Shown: positions 1-8,332 of the stretch, piece after piece | Layout of the letters: each line of letters opens with the position of its first letter | Position numbering within the stretch: position 1 is the first letter of the stretch | NCBI GenBank assembly: GCA_963748985.1 | Contig: CAVVKQ010000021.1 | Location: 1 to 26,441, forward strand | From: RPQJ01 sp963748985 | GTDB taxonomy: Bacteria > Pseudomonadota > Gammaproteobacteria > Steroidobacterales > Steroidobacteraceae | Reading direction: 5' to 3' | DNA length: 26,441 nt | The notes under the pieces: model-generated | The model's input: the letters and a program-made list of their open reading frames with translations, nothing else | Told to the model about the DNA's origin: nothing | Database searches by the model: none | Made by a program: the position numbers and the translations under genes

Positions 1-184
1 GCGTATCGATCAGGCCTTCGCGCTGCGGGTCTTCGCCGGCCCAGCGCAGCAGCGTGCGCACGGCTTCCTCGGCCGAGTCCCGGCTGACCTTGTTGCGCTC
101 CTTCAACGGCGCGTCGCCCTGCTTGCCGGCGGTAGCCCCGGCGGGCTTATTGCGGTGGCGCTTCGATCGCGGATGCTCGGCCAT
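1..184 (-). CDS. folE: GTP cyclohydrolase I, N-terminal part (cut by window edge)
   Basis: Only the first 61 codons are present; the gene continues beyond base 1. GTP cyclohydrolase I converts GTP to dihydroneopterin triphosphate, the first step of tetrahydrofolate synthesis, in the cytoplasm. The visible part is a basic, poorly conserved leader (residues 1-33) followed by SAEEAVRTLLRWAGEDPQRE and GLIDT, which matches the conserved start of the FolE fold (normally ...LL.W.GEDP.REGL.DTP). The catalytic Cys/His zinc ligands lie outside the window. The ATG at 182-184 has a GGGAGAG ribosome binding site and lies 14 bases after the rhomboid stop, so the two are probably co-transcribed. Alternative identities are unlikely given the GEDP.REGL.DT signature. 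Confidence 0.85.
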   Translation of the reverse strand, partial: MAEHPRSKRHRNKPAGATAGKQGDAPLKERNKVSRDSAEEAVRTLLRWAGEDPQREGLIDT

Positions 185-198
185 TGTGACTCTCCCAC

Positions 199-810
199 TC
201 AGCGCGGCCCGGGCTGACGGCGCCAGCGCAGCAGCAGCACGAAACCCGCCACCATGCCGCCCAGGTGCGCGAAATGTGCCACACCCTGGCCCGACCCGGT
301 GACGCCCAGGTACAACTCGAGCACGCCATACAGCGTGACGAACAGCCACGCCGGCATCGGTATCGGCGGGAACAGCAGCATGATGCGCCGCTGCGGATAG
401 GCCATGCCGAACGCCAGCAACAGGCCGAACACGCCGCCAGAGGCGCCCACCGTGGGAATAGGTGGCAAGTCCATGTTGCTCAGCACCAGCAGCTGGGCGA
501 GCGCCGCGCCCACCACGCAGACGAGATAGTAGGTGACATAGCGCCGGGTGCCGAGCAGGCGCTCGATCTCGCCGCCGAACATGTACAGCGCGAACATGTT
601 GAAAAACAGGTGGGTGAGGCTGCCGTGCAGGAATCCGTACGTCAGCAACTGCCAGACCTGGAACGACGGTGCTCCCGGAAACTGGGCCGAGGCCGGCGGC
701 CAGAGGGCGAACGGCCGCAGCAGCAGGTCGCCGGTGAGGAACTGAGCCGCAAAAACGGCAACGTTGATGAACAGCAGGGCCCGCGTGGCGGGCGGCATCG
801 AAACACGCAT
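199..810 (-). CDS. Rhomboid family intramembrane serine protease
   Basis: A 203-residue polytopic inner-membrane protein with the rhomboid core. Rhomboids cut transmembrane helices of substrate proteins inside the bilayer. The catalytic Ser is in GASGG (Ser124) and the paired His in AHFAHLGG (His179). The oxyanion-site pair His67/Asn71 is in HLFFNMFAL. About six hydrophobic helices are visible (roughly 9-30, 53-77, 92-110, 122-138, 143-168, 176-195), the compact GlpG-like core without a cytoplasmic N-terminal domain. The ATG at 808-810 follows an AGGATG ribosome binding site; Met5 is a possible later start. It is the first gene of a pair with folE and diverges from the hydrolase at 892. The substrate cannot be read from sequence. 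Confidence 0.9.
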   Translation of the reverse strand: MRVSMPPATRALLFINVAVFAAQFLTGDLLLRPFALWPPASAQFPGAPSFQVWQLLTYGFLHGSLTHLFFNMFALYMFGGEIERLLGTRRYVTYYLVCVVGAALAQLLVLSNMDLPPIPTVGASGGVFGLLLAFGMAYPQRRIMLLFPPIPMPAWLFVTLYGVLELYLGVTGSGQGVAHFAHLGGMVAGFVLLLRWRRQPGPR

Positions 811-891
811 GGGCGCATCCTAGCCGAATCGTGTGGCGAAGACCTCCGGCGCCGTGTACGTTGCGCAGCGCTACGCAGAGGCAGGTTCAGC

Positions 892-2400
892 ATGCGGTCA
901 TTGCAGACCATCCGTCGTGTCCTCGGGGTCCTCGTGGCCCTGGCAGTGGCTCCGGCTGCCTGGGCGGACGCACCGACTGCACCGGTTACCGTCTCGTACG
1001 GGAGCCTGGTATTTACTCCGTGCACGCTGACGCAGGTTGGGCAGGCTCAGACAGTACCCGCGCGCTGCGCAACGCTGCAGGTTCCAGAAGATCGCTCCAA
1101 CCCGAACGGCCGCAAGCTCGATCTCGCGATTGCCTGGGTGCCGAGCACGGCAAAGACCCCGGCCAGGGATCCTGTCGTCATGCTGGCCGGCGGCCCCGGC
1201 CAGTCGGCGCTCGAAGCCTTTCCAACCGTCTACCCCGCGTTTCGCGAAATTCTGCGCCAGCGTCACGTGCTGCTCGTGGACCAGCGCGGCGCTGGCCGAT
1301 CGAATCCGCTGAAATGTCCCAGGACACTGAACGACGAGGCTTTGCAACTTCTCGATTCCGCTGGTGTCGATGAGGCGCGCCGACTGACGGCCGACTGCCT
1401 GCAGGAACTCGGGCCGAACGTCGACGTTCGCGCCTATACGACCAGCGCGTACGTTGCGGACCTCGAAGACGTTCGCCGTGCGCTGGGAATCGCGCAGTTC
1501 AACCTGGTCGGAGTTTCGTACGGCACGCGCGTAGGGCTCGAATACCTGCGCCGCCACCCAGCGTCGATCCGGACGGTCGTGCTCGACTCCGTCGTGCCGC
1601 CGAGCCTGGCCCTTGGCAATGAGCATGCAAAGAATCTCGAGGCGGCCGTCGATGCCCAGTTCGCGCGCTGCGCAGCGGATGCTGCATGCGCGCAGCGGTT
1701 CGGGTCGCCGCGGGCGCGCCTCGACGAGCTGCTGCAGCGACTGCGCGAACAGCCACAGAAAGTGTCGTATCGCGACCCGCTCACGAACGAGCAGCGCGAG
1801 GACGAGTTCACCGAGTCTTCGCTTGCAGCGGTCGTACGGTTTCATTCCTATGCGCCGCAGCTGTTCGGCATGCTGCCGATGCTGCTCGCCGAGGCCGCCG
1901 GCGGCCAGTTCGCGAACCTCATGGCCCAGTCGCGCATGCTGGAGCAGTTGATCGGCGAACAGATCTACGTGCCGTTGCAGTTGTCCGTCATGTGCGCGGA
2001 AGACGCGCCAGGGATGCGGGTCGATCCGGCAGACGCCGGGACCGTCCTCGGCACGGAATTCGTCGACTACACGCTGGCGCAATGTGCCGTGTGGCCGCGT
2101 GGCACGATGCCGCAGGATTTCCACGACGCCGTGAAATCCAGCAAGCCGGTGCTGCTGCTGTCCGGCGAGCTGGATCCGGTGACGCCGCCGCGATACGCCG
2201 ACGAGGTGCAGCGCACGCTGCCGAATTCGCGGCATTTCGTTTTCCGCGGACAGGGCCACAGCGTGATGGGCGTGGGTTGCGGGCCGCGGCTCGTCGCCGA
2301 GTTCATCGCGGCCGCCGGTGCGAAGTCGCTCGATGGCGCCTGCCTCGACCAGTTGCAGTACTCGCCGCCATTCGGCGGTTCATACGGTTGGGACCCGTGA
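892..2400 (+). CDS. Exported alpha/beta hydrolase, proline iminopeptidase/TAP-like
   Basis: A 502-residue secreted serine hydrolase of the alpha/beta fold, in the family of tripeptidyl- and prolyl-aminopeptidases. A signal peptide occupies residues 1-25 (basic start, LGVLVALAVA core, AWA-D cleavage site). The oxyanion segment is LAGGPGQSA (98-106), followed by DQRGAGRSNPL. The nucleophile elbow is GVSYG (Ser209), with the acid in GELDPVTPP (Asp428) and His456 in GQGHSVMG. The C-terminal part with the Asp/His pair is the TAP-like domain. The reading frame stays open 209 codons upstream, but that stretch is antisense to the rhomboid gene and the signal peptide fixes the ATG at 892. It is 19 bases from the ABC ATPase start. 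Likely periplasmic peptide cleavage; substrate unknown. Confidence 0.87.
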   Translation: MRSLQTIRRVLGVLVALAVAPAAWADAPTAPVTVSYGSLVFTPCTLTQVGQAQTVPARCATLQVPEDRSNPNGRKLDLAIAWVPSTAKTPARDPVVMLAGGPGQSALEAFPTVYPAFREILRQRHVLLVDQRGAGRSNPLKCPRTLNDEALQLLDSAGVDEARRLTADCLQELGPNVDVRAYTTSAYVADLEDVRRALGIAQFNLVGVSYGTRVGLEYLRRHPASIRTVVLDSVVPPSLALGNEHAKNLEAAVDAQFARCAADAACAQRFGSPRARLDELLQRLREQPQKVSYRDPLTNEQREDEFTESSLAAVVRFHSYAPQLFGMLPMLLAEAAGGQFANLMAQSRMLEQLIGEQIYVPLQLSVMCAEDAPGMRVDPADAGTVLGTEFVDYTLAQCAVWPRGTMPQDFHDAVKSSKPVLLLSGELDPVTPPRYADEVQRTLPNSRHFVFRGQGHSVMGVGCGPRLVAEFIAAAGAKSLDGACLDQLQYSPPFGGSYGWDP

Positions 2401-2419
2401 TGGTCCGCGTGCGGCGCCC

Positions 2420-3166
2420 ATGATTCGCGTCGAAATGTTGCGCAAGGCCTTCCTGACGCGCGCGGGCCGGGTGCAGGCTGTCGATGGCGTGAGCTTCGAT
2501 GCAGCCGATGGGCAGATAACCGGTTTGCTTGGTCCGAACGGTGCCGGCAAGACCACCACGCTGCGCATGCTCTACACGCTGATGTCCCCGGATTCGGGCC
2601 GCGTGCTCGTGGATGGCCTCGACGCGGCCAGCGAGCCGACCCGCGTGCGCGCGTCCCTCGGCGTGCTGCCCGATGCGCGCGGGATCTACAAGCGGCTGAC
2701 TGCGCGCGAGAACATCGCGTACTTCGGCGCCTTGCAGGGGCTCGACGCCCGCCTGATCGCAGAGCGCACCGAACGGCTCGTGTCGGCCCTCGAGATGCGC
2801 GACTTCATCGACCGTCGCGCAGAGGGTTTCTCGCAGGGGCAGCGCACCAAGACCGCGATTGCGCGCGCGCTGGTGCACGCGCCACGCAACGTGCTGCTTG
2901 ACGAGCCCACCAATGGGCTCGACGTGATGACCACGCGCTCGCTGCGCAGTTTCCTGCTCGAGCAGCGTGCCGCGGGCCGTTGCGTGCTGCTGTCGAGTCA
3001 CATCATGCAGGAGGTTGCACGGCTCTGCGACCGGATCGTCGTGATCGCGCACGGACACGTCGTTGCCGACGGCACCCCGGATGAACTGCGCGAGTCCACC
3101 GGCTGCGGCAATCTCGAGGACGCATTCGTCAAGGCGATCGGCTCGGACGAGGGGTTGTTCGCATGA
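2420..3166 (+). CDS. ABC transporter ATP-binding protein, NatA-like
   Basis: A 248-residue ABC ATPase that would power the permease encoded next. Walker A is GPNGAGKTT (38-46), the signature is FSQGQ (137-141), Walker B ends in NVLLDEP (157-163, Asp161/Glu162), and the switch His is His194 in SSHIMQE. The Q-loop position reads LPDARGIYKRLTARENI, with no Gln where most ABC ATPases have one; as far as I recall, NatA-type proteins tolerate this. The chosen ATG at 2420 begins at MIRVEMLRKAF, which aligns with the ATPase start; the open frame upstream lies inside the preceding hydrolase gene. It overlaps the permease by four bases (ATGA), a sign of translational coupling. NatAB exporters move Na+ or related substrates outward; the actual substrate here is an inference. 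Confidence 0.9.
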   Translation: MIRVEMLRKAFLTRAGRVQAVDGVSFDAADGQITGLLGPNGAGKTTTLRMLYTLMSPDSGRVLVDGLDAASEPTRVRASLGVLPDARGIYKRLTARENIAYFGALQGLDARLIAERTERLVSALEMRDFIDRRAEGFSQGQRTKTAIARALVHAPRNVLLDEPTNGLDVMTTRSLRSFLLEQRAAGRCVLLSSHIMQEVARLCDRIVVIAHGHVVADGTPDELRESTGCGNLEDAFVKAIGSDEGLFA

Positions 3167-4341
3167 GGGCGCTGTGGATTGTCCTGCGCAAGGAGCTGCT
3201 CGACGCATTCCGCGACCGCCGCATGCTGCTGGTCGCGTTCGTCGTGATTCCGCTCGCCATTCCGCTGGTGCTGGCGGGCACCAACGCACTCAGCGCACGC
3301 AAGCAGACGCAGCAGCTCGAGGGGCCGCTGGAATTGCCGGTGATTGGTGCGGAGCACGCACCGAATCTCGTCGCCTGGCTGCAGTCGCACAACGTGCAGG
3401 TGCTGCCCGCGCCACGTGATGCCGACGCGGCCGTGCGCACGCAGGAGCACGACGTCGTCCTGCGCATCGACGCAAAGTACGGCGAGGACTGGCGTTCCGG
3501 CCGGCCCGCAAGTGTGGAGGTGATCTTCGACAGCTCACGCCCGCTGGCTTCCGGCGCGACGGTGTCGCGACTGAGCGGCCTGCTCGACGGTTACGGCAGC
3601 ACCGTCGGTACGCTGCGGCTCTTTGCCCGGGGCATTGACCCCGCGGTCGCCAATCCGCTGCAGGTCGGCGCGCGTGACGTGGCCACACCAGAGGCTCGAT
3701 TCGACCTGTCGCAGCAGATCCTGCCGTACCTGTTGCTGCTGCTGGCGTTCATCGGCGGCCTGCAGCTCGCGATCGATGCCACTGCAGGCGAGCGCGAGCG
3801 GCAGTCGCTCGAACCGCTGCTCGCCACGCCCGTTGCGCGCGAGTCGATCATCAGCGCCAAGATCCTTGCCACGGCGGTGTTCTCGCTGCTGTCGATCGCG
3901 GTCACGCTCATCGCATATCGCCTGGCATTCGCCATCGTGCCGGCGCGCGGCATGGACGCGTCCTTCGATCTCGGGGCCGGCGGACTGGTGCAGCTTTTCC
4001 TGATCATCCTGCCGGTCGTGCTGCTCGGCGCGACGGTGCTGACGGCGCTCGCCGCGTTCGCGCGCAGCTATCGCGAGGCACAGGGTTACCTGCCGCTGCT
4101 GATGTTCCTGCCGATGATTCCGTCGCTGGTACTGATGGTCGCCCCGGTCCGGACGCAACTCTGGATGCTGGCCGTTCCGTTCCTGGGCCAGAACCAGATG
4201 ATCCTGCGCGTGCTGCGCTCGGAGCGGATCAGCGCGCTCGACTGGGCAGTGAGCCTGGGTGCTTCGTTTGCGGTGGTCGCGGTCGTGTGGTGGATTGCGG
4301 CGCGGCTCTATCACCGCGAACAGCTCGCCACCTCGTCGTGA
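3163..4341 (+). CDS. ABC-2 type transporter permease, NatB-like
   Basis: A 392-residue inner-membrane permease, partner of the upstream ATPase. The layout is typical of ABC-2/NatB permeases: one N-terminal helix (about 19-40), a large extracytoplasmic domain (about 45-185), then five more helices (about 190-210, 232-256, 273-299, 310-330 and 362-384). The C-terminal half contains the cytoplasmic segment AGERERQSLEPLLATPVARE, which is the coupling region conserved in this family. It starts inside the ATPase stop codon (ATGA). Its last 31 bases overlap, tail to tail, the 3' end of the SGNH hydrolase gene on the other strand. Export of sodium ions or a small hydrophobic compound is the family expectation, not something the sequence proves. 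Confidence 0.88.
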   Translation: MRALWIVLRKELLDAFRDRRMLLVAFVVIPLAIPLVLAGTNALSARKQTQQLEGPLELPVIGAEHAPNLVAWLQSHNVQVLPAPRDADAAVRTQEHDVVLRIDAKYGEDWRSGRPASVEVIFDSSRPLASGATVSRLSGLLDGYGSTVGTLRLFARGIDPAVANPLQVGARDVATPEARFDLSQQILPYLLLLLAFIGGLQLAIDATAGERERQSLEPLLATPVARESIISAKILATAVFSLLSIAVTLIAYRLAFAIVPARGMDASFDLGAGGLVQLFLIILPVVLLGATVLTALAAFARSYREAQGYLPLLMFLPMIPSLVLMVAPVRTQLWMLAVPFLGQNQMILRVLRSERISALDWAVSLGASFAVVAVVWWIAARLYHREQLATSS

Positions 4342-5021
4342 CCTGTCAGTGCCAGCAGTGCGGCGGCCCAAGCCAACACGGCGGATTCAGCCGGATGAAA
4401 TCCGTCGCGCGCGAAATCACCCGGCGGTACGGCTTCCGGAAAGAAGTGGCAGTAGGTTCGCGGTCGCCCCGCGAGGGCGTCGGCCGCGGCCCGCTGCAAG
4501 TCGCGAGCGCTGGCGCCAAGGAGCGAGTTGAGCGGCGCAGGCAGCGCGGGGAAGCGTTCGAGCGGCGGCACGCCGGCGAACAGGAATGCCGACGCGGGCG
4601 CCCTTTCCCGCAGCTGGTCGTGGATGCCGCTGACATTGCGGCCGAATGTGCTCGGGGTCACGCGCCGTGTCACGTCGTTGACGCCCACCGAGATCAAGTA
4701 GAGGTCGCACGCGGGCACGGTCGGCACCAGTTCGCGCAGGACGGACGCGGAAGTTGCGCCGTTGCGCCCTCGGACCTGCCATTCGACCGGACGTTGCACG
4801 CGCGCGTGCAGCAATCGCGCATAGGAGGCGGTCAGCGAGTCCCGCAACTCCTGCACTCCGGTGCCGGCGATAATTGAATCGCCAACGCCGATGATCCGCA
4901 GCGCGTCCGGGCCGTCTGCGCCAATGCGGCCCGCTTCGCCTTCCGGTGGGGCCAGTCGCGGCGTCGCCAGCAGCACACGCAGCGCTTGCAGCAACGCGAT
5001 GGGTGGCAGGCGTGTGGTCAA
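4311..5021 (-). CDS. SGNH/GDSL-family hydrolase
   Basis: A 236-residue esterase or acyl-hydrolase of the SGNH superfamily. Block I is GVGDSI (Ser49), block II the Gly/Asn of GRNGA (84-90), block III GVND (Asn115), and block V DGFHP (Asp206, His209), so all four catalytic elements are present. No convincing signal peptide is seen. The longest frame begins with TTG at 5019-5021, seven bases after the ggt stop, with only a weak AGG ahead of it. A GTG about 15 codons in is an alternative, so the start is uncertain. The close spacing indicates co-transcription and probable coupling with ggt. Substrate (lipid, acyl-carbohydrate or ester) cannot be told from sequence. Confidence 0.85.
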   Translation of the reverse strand: MTTRLPPIALLQALRVLLATPRLAPPEGEAGRIGADGPDALRIIGVGDSIIAGTGVQELRDSLTASYARLLHARVQRPVEWQVRGRNGATSASVLRELVPTVPACDLYLISVGVNDVTRRVTPSTFGRNVSGIHDQLRERAPASAFLFAGVPPLERFPALPAPLNSLLGASARDLQRAAADALAGRPRTYCHFFPEAVPPGDFARDGFHPAESAVLAWAAALLALTGHDEVASCSR

Positions 5022-5028
5022 GCGCCTG

Positions 5029-6942
5029 CTACCAGCCGATGCCGTAGTCCTCGCCGTGGTTGCTCGAGCCGCCCCAGAACGTGCCGTTCTCCGGGTCGAT
5101 CATGATCGCGTTGATCGGACCGGAGGTGCGGGCTTCGAATTCGGGCTTGTAGCCGCGCCCGATGAGTTCCTTCGTGACCCACTGCGGCATCGACGAGTTG
5201 AGCACGATGCGGCCCGGCTGCGACGCGTGCTGATCGAACGACGCCTGCATCTGGTAGCTGTTGAAATTAGCGGCTTCGGCAGCTTCCTGCGGCGTCATGC
5301 CGAACTCCTGCACGTTCAGGAAGAACTGGAGCAGGTTCTGGTCCTGCGAATCGCCGCCCTGCACGCCGAAGGCGAGCCAGGGCTTGCCGTTCTTGAGGGC
5401 GAGGCTCGGTGTCAGCGTGACACGCGGACGCTTGCCTGGTGCCACGACGTTGAAGGGGTTCTCGGCCGCGTCGAGCACGAACGACTGCATGCGCTGGCTC
5501 AGGCCAATGCCGGTTCGGCCGGCAATCGTCGCCGGCACCCAGCCGCCGCTCGGTGTCACTGACACCAGCCAGCCGTTCGCGTCCGCAGCCATTACCGTCG
5601 TGGTGCCGCTCCTGAAGCCTGCCTCGAAGTCCGCCAGTTGCTGTGCCGTAAGCTCTGCCTTGTCCAGTGCATCGAGCGCTGTCTTGCGCTGTTGCTGCAA
5701 CTGGCTGGCGTAGGGGTTCTTGCCGCCCTGGAACGGATACGGATCACCGGGGCCTGCGTTCACGTCGTTGCGATCCATGCGGATCGTCGCGGCGCGCTGC
5801 TTCGCATACTCTTTCGAGAGCAGGCCCTGCTTGGGCTCTGCGGGCGGAAAATACGGGTCGCCGTAATAGAAGTCGCGGTCGGCGAAGGCGAGGTTCATGG
5901 CCTGGTAGACGGTGTGGATGTAGTTCGCGCTGTTGTAACCCATCGCGCGCACGTCGAAGTTCTCGAGGATGTTGAGCGACTGCAGCAGCGCCGGGCCCTG
6001 CGTCCAGACGTCGAGCTTGTAGACCTCGACGCCGCGGTAGTTGGTGCTGAGCGGCTGCTCGATGAGTGGCTGCCACTGCGCGAGGTCGTCGAGGGTGATC
6101 AGGCCACCCTGTTCCTTTACGGCGCGAACGAACTCCTGCGCGATGTCGCCGCGATAGAAGCGGTCGTACGCCGCCTGCAGGGCTTCCTTGCGCGACTTGC
6201 CGGCGGCGAGCGCCTGCTTTTCCGCCTCGACCATCTTGCGCAGCGTGGCTGCGAGGTCGGGCTGGCGAAAGATTTCACCGGCGCGCGGTGCTTCGCGCGC
6301 CGAGCCGAGGTGCGGCAGCATTACCTGTTTCGAGTACGGCCATTCCTTGAGCTTTTCTCGCCAGCGCTCGATCAAATCGGCAGTTTCGCCGTCGATTGGA
6401 TAGCCGTCCGCGAGTTCGATGGCCGGGGCCAGCACTTCGGCGAGCGAGAGCGTGCCGTACTCCTGCAGCATCAGGATGATGCCGCCCGGCGTGCCGGGTG
6501 TGACCGCCGCGAGCGGGCCATACGCGGGCGGGTACTTGAAGCCCTTGCCCTTGAAGAACTCGGGTGTCGCACCGGTGGGCGCCACGCCGAGCCCGTTGAT
6601 CGCGATCACTTGCTTCGAGCGCGGATCGTAGATCAGGGCCTGCGTCTCGCCACCCCAGTGCAGCACGTCCCACATCGTCGACGTCGCGGCGATCATGGCG
6701 CAGGCCGCGTCGACGGCATTGCCGCCCCGCTCGAAGATCTTCGCGCCGGCCGTGGCGCCAAGCGGCTTGCCGGTGATCGCCATCCAGTGCCGGCCGTGCA
6801 GCGGCGGCTTCTGGGTCTTTGCGAGCGACCGCGCGACCGCAGGCGAGTAGGTCTGGGCGTCGGCTGGCGGCATTGAGACGGTGCTCATCAGGCAAATGCT
6901 CATGGCGGCAAGGGCCGCAATCGACTGGCGAAATGCAGGCAT
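5029..6942 (-). CDS. ggt: Gamma-glutamyltransferase family protein (periplasmic)
   Basis: A 637-residue exported Ntn-hydrolase. Gamma-glutamyltransferases cleave gamma-glutamyl bonds such as that of glutathione and self-process into large and small subunits. Residues 1-29 form a signal peptide ending PADA-Q. The large-subunit start carries AGAKIFERGGNAVDAACAM, a hallmark of the family. The self-cleavage and nucleophile site aligns at Thr447 in SGTTTVMAADANG (E. coli has TTHYSVVD). The small subunit then shows RPRVTLTPSL and GVQGGDSQDQ, matching the substrate-binding and oxyanion regions. The motif after the nucleophile Thr (TTV rather than TTH) places it with the broader GGT/acylase branch, so glutathione may not be the substrate. 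The ATG at 6940-6942 has a GGGAGA ribosome binding site. It heads a two-gene unit with the SGNH hydrolase. Confidence 0.9.
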   Translation of the reverse strand: MPAFRQSIAALAAMSICLMSTVSMPPADAQTYSPAVARSLAKTQKPPLHGRHWMAITGKPLGATAGAKIFERGGNAVDAACAMIAATSTMWDVLHWGGETQALIYDPRSKQVIAINGLGVAPTGATPEFFKGKGFKYPPAYGPLAAVTPGTPGGIILMLQEYGTLSLAEVLAPAIELADGYPIDGETADLIERWREKLKEWPYSKQVMLPHLGSAREAPRAGEIFRQPDLAATLRKMVEAEKQALAAGKSRKEALQAAYDRFYRGDIAQEFVRAVKEQGGLITLDDLAQWQPLIEQPLSTNYRGVEVYKLDVWTQGPALLQSLNILENFDVRAMGYNSANYIHTVYQAMNLAFADRDFYYGDPYFPPAEPKQGLLSKEYAKQRAATIRMDRNDVNAGPGDPYPFQGGKNPYASQLQQQRKTALDALDKAELTAQQLADFEAGFRSGTTTVMAADANGWLVSVTPSGGWVPATIAGRTGIGLSQRMQSFVLDAAENPFNVVAPGKRPRVTLTPSLALKNGKPWLAFGVQGGDSQDQNLLQFFLNVQEFGMTPQEAAEAANFNSYQMQASFDQHASQPGRIVLNSSMPQWVTKELIGRGYKPEFEARTSGPINAIMIDPENGTFWGGSSNHGEDYGIGW

Positions 6943-7016
6943 CTGGTTCTCCCGGTCGATGCGGTCCGTGAAGTATGCTGCGCGCCTCGTCTCACCGCTA
7001 CCAGGGCACCTCGATC

Positions 7017-8330
7017 ATGACCCATCGCCAGTTCCTCGCGTCGCTGCTGCTGGTCGCGACCGCAGCCACCCCGGCGCAGGCCGCCGTTACGGATGCGTCG
7101 CTTGATGCCGCCACCGCCGCCGTGATGCCGCAGGTGATCACCTGGCGTCGCGATTTCCACCAGAACCCGGAACTCAGCAACCGCGAAGTCCGCACGTCGA
7201 AGATCGTGGCCGAACAGTTGCGCCAGATGGGGATCGAGGTGCAGACGGGCATCGCGCACACGGGCGTCGTCGGAATCCTGCGGGGTGGCAAGCCAGGCCC
7301 GACGATCGCACTGCGCTCGGACATGGACGCGCTGCCAGTCACGGAGCAGGGTGACTTGCCGTTCAAGTCGACGGCGACGTCGGAGTATCGCGGCGAGAAA
7401 GTCGGCGTGATGCATGCCTGCGGTCACGACGGGCACATGGCGATCCTGCTGGGGGCGGCCAAAGTGCTCGCCGGCATGCGCAACGAACTGCCCGGCACGG
7501 TGATGTTCATCTTCCAGCCAGCGGAAGAGGGCGCCCCGGACGGTGAACGAGGCGGTGCCAGCCTGATGCTGGACGAGGGCCTGTTTGCGACCAGCAAACC
7601 CGACGCCGTGTTCGGCCTGCACCTCTGGTCCGCGATGAACACTGGCGCAATCGGCTACCGCGAAGGCGCGCTGATGGCCGCATCAGATCGCTTCAAGCTC
7701 GTGGTCAAGGGCCGGCAGACGCACGGCTCGCGGCCCTGGGGTGGCGTCGACCCCATCGTCACCGCCTCGCAGATCGTGATGGCGCTGCAGACGATCGTAA
7801 GCCGCCAGGTCAACATCACCGAGTACCCGGTCGTCGTCTCGGTTGGCGCGATCAAGGGCGGCATCCGCAACAACATCATCCCGGAGTCGGTAGAGATGGT
7901 CGGCACCTTCCGCACGTTCGACCCGACCGTGCGCGAGCAGGTCATCGAGAGCATCAAGCGCATTTCGAGCCAGACCGCGGCAGCAGCGGGTGCCACTACG
8001 ATGTTCGAGCTCGGCGGCGATCCGAACCCCGTCGTGGTCAACGACCCTGCGTTGACCGCACGGGCCGTGGCCTCGCTGCAGCGTGCAGCAGGACGCGACA
8101 ACGTCGCCGTGATGCCCTTCGTCACCGGCTCGGAAGATTTCGCGTATTACGGGCAGAAGGTGCCGGCGTTCTTTTACATGGTCGGCGTCACGCCAAAGGG
8201 ACAGGAAGCCGCCGCCGCGCCCAGCAATCATTCGCCGCTGTTCTTCATGGATGAAGGTGCGTTGCCGGTGGCGGTGCGCACGATCCTCGGCGCAGCAGTC
8301 GATTACCTGCAGGGCACGCCGTCGAACTGA
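7017..8330 (+). CDS. Secreted M20 family amidohydrolase (hippurate hydrolase-like)
   Basis: A 437-residue zinc or cobalt dependent amidohydrolase of peptidase family M20D, which releases amino acids from N-acyl amino acids or short peptides. A signal peptide (1-22, PAQA-A) indicates export to the periplasm. Metal ligands are visible in HACGHDGH (Cys135, His137), the Glu pair in FQPAEEG (Glu170/Glu171) and His202 in FGLHLW; His48 lies in RRDFHQNPELS. The small dimerisation domain follows (about 225-335). The ATG at 7017 is chosen because it gives a clean signal peptide; the frame is open 14 codons further up. It is transcribed away from ggt across a 74-bp gap and meets the crotonase gene with two bases between stop codons. 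Confidence 0.9.
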   Translation: MTHRQFLASLLLVATAATPAQAAVTDASLDAATAAVMPQVITWRRDFHQNPELSNREVRTSKIVAEQLRQMGIEVQTGIAHTGVVGILRGGKPGPTIALRSDMDALPVTEQGDLPFKSTATSEYRGEKVGVMHACGHDGHMAILLGAAKVLAGMRNELPGTVMFIFQPAEEGAPDGERGGASLMLDEGLFATSKPDAVFGLHLWSAMNTGAIGYREGALMAASDRFKLVVKGRQTHGSRPWGGVDPIVTASQIVMALQTIVSRQVNITEYPVVVSVGAIKGGIRNNIIPESVEMVGTFRTFDPTVREQVIESIKRISSQTAAAAGATTMFELGGDPNPVVVNDPALTARAVASLQRAAGRDNVAVMPFVTGSEDFAYYGQKVPAFFYMVGVTPKGQEAAAAPSNHSPLFFMDEGALPVAVRTILGAAVDYLQGTPSN

Positions 8331-8332
8331 GC

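Noticed and set aside
265..891. 209-codon open extension ahead of the alpha/beta hydrolase
   Set aside because: It is antisense to the well-supported rhomboid gene, low in complexity (His, Gln and Arg rich), and the signal peptide at 892 marks the true start.
898..2259. 453-codon minus-strand frame opposite the hydrolase
   Set aside because: Antisense shadow of a gene with clear catalytic motifs; the translation shows no domain.
5638..6876. 412-codon plus-strand frame opposite ggt
   Set aside because: GC-rich codon mirror of ggt; Arg/Val/Leu-rich translation without recognisable motifs.
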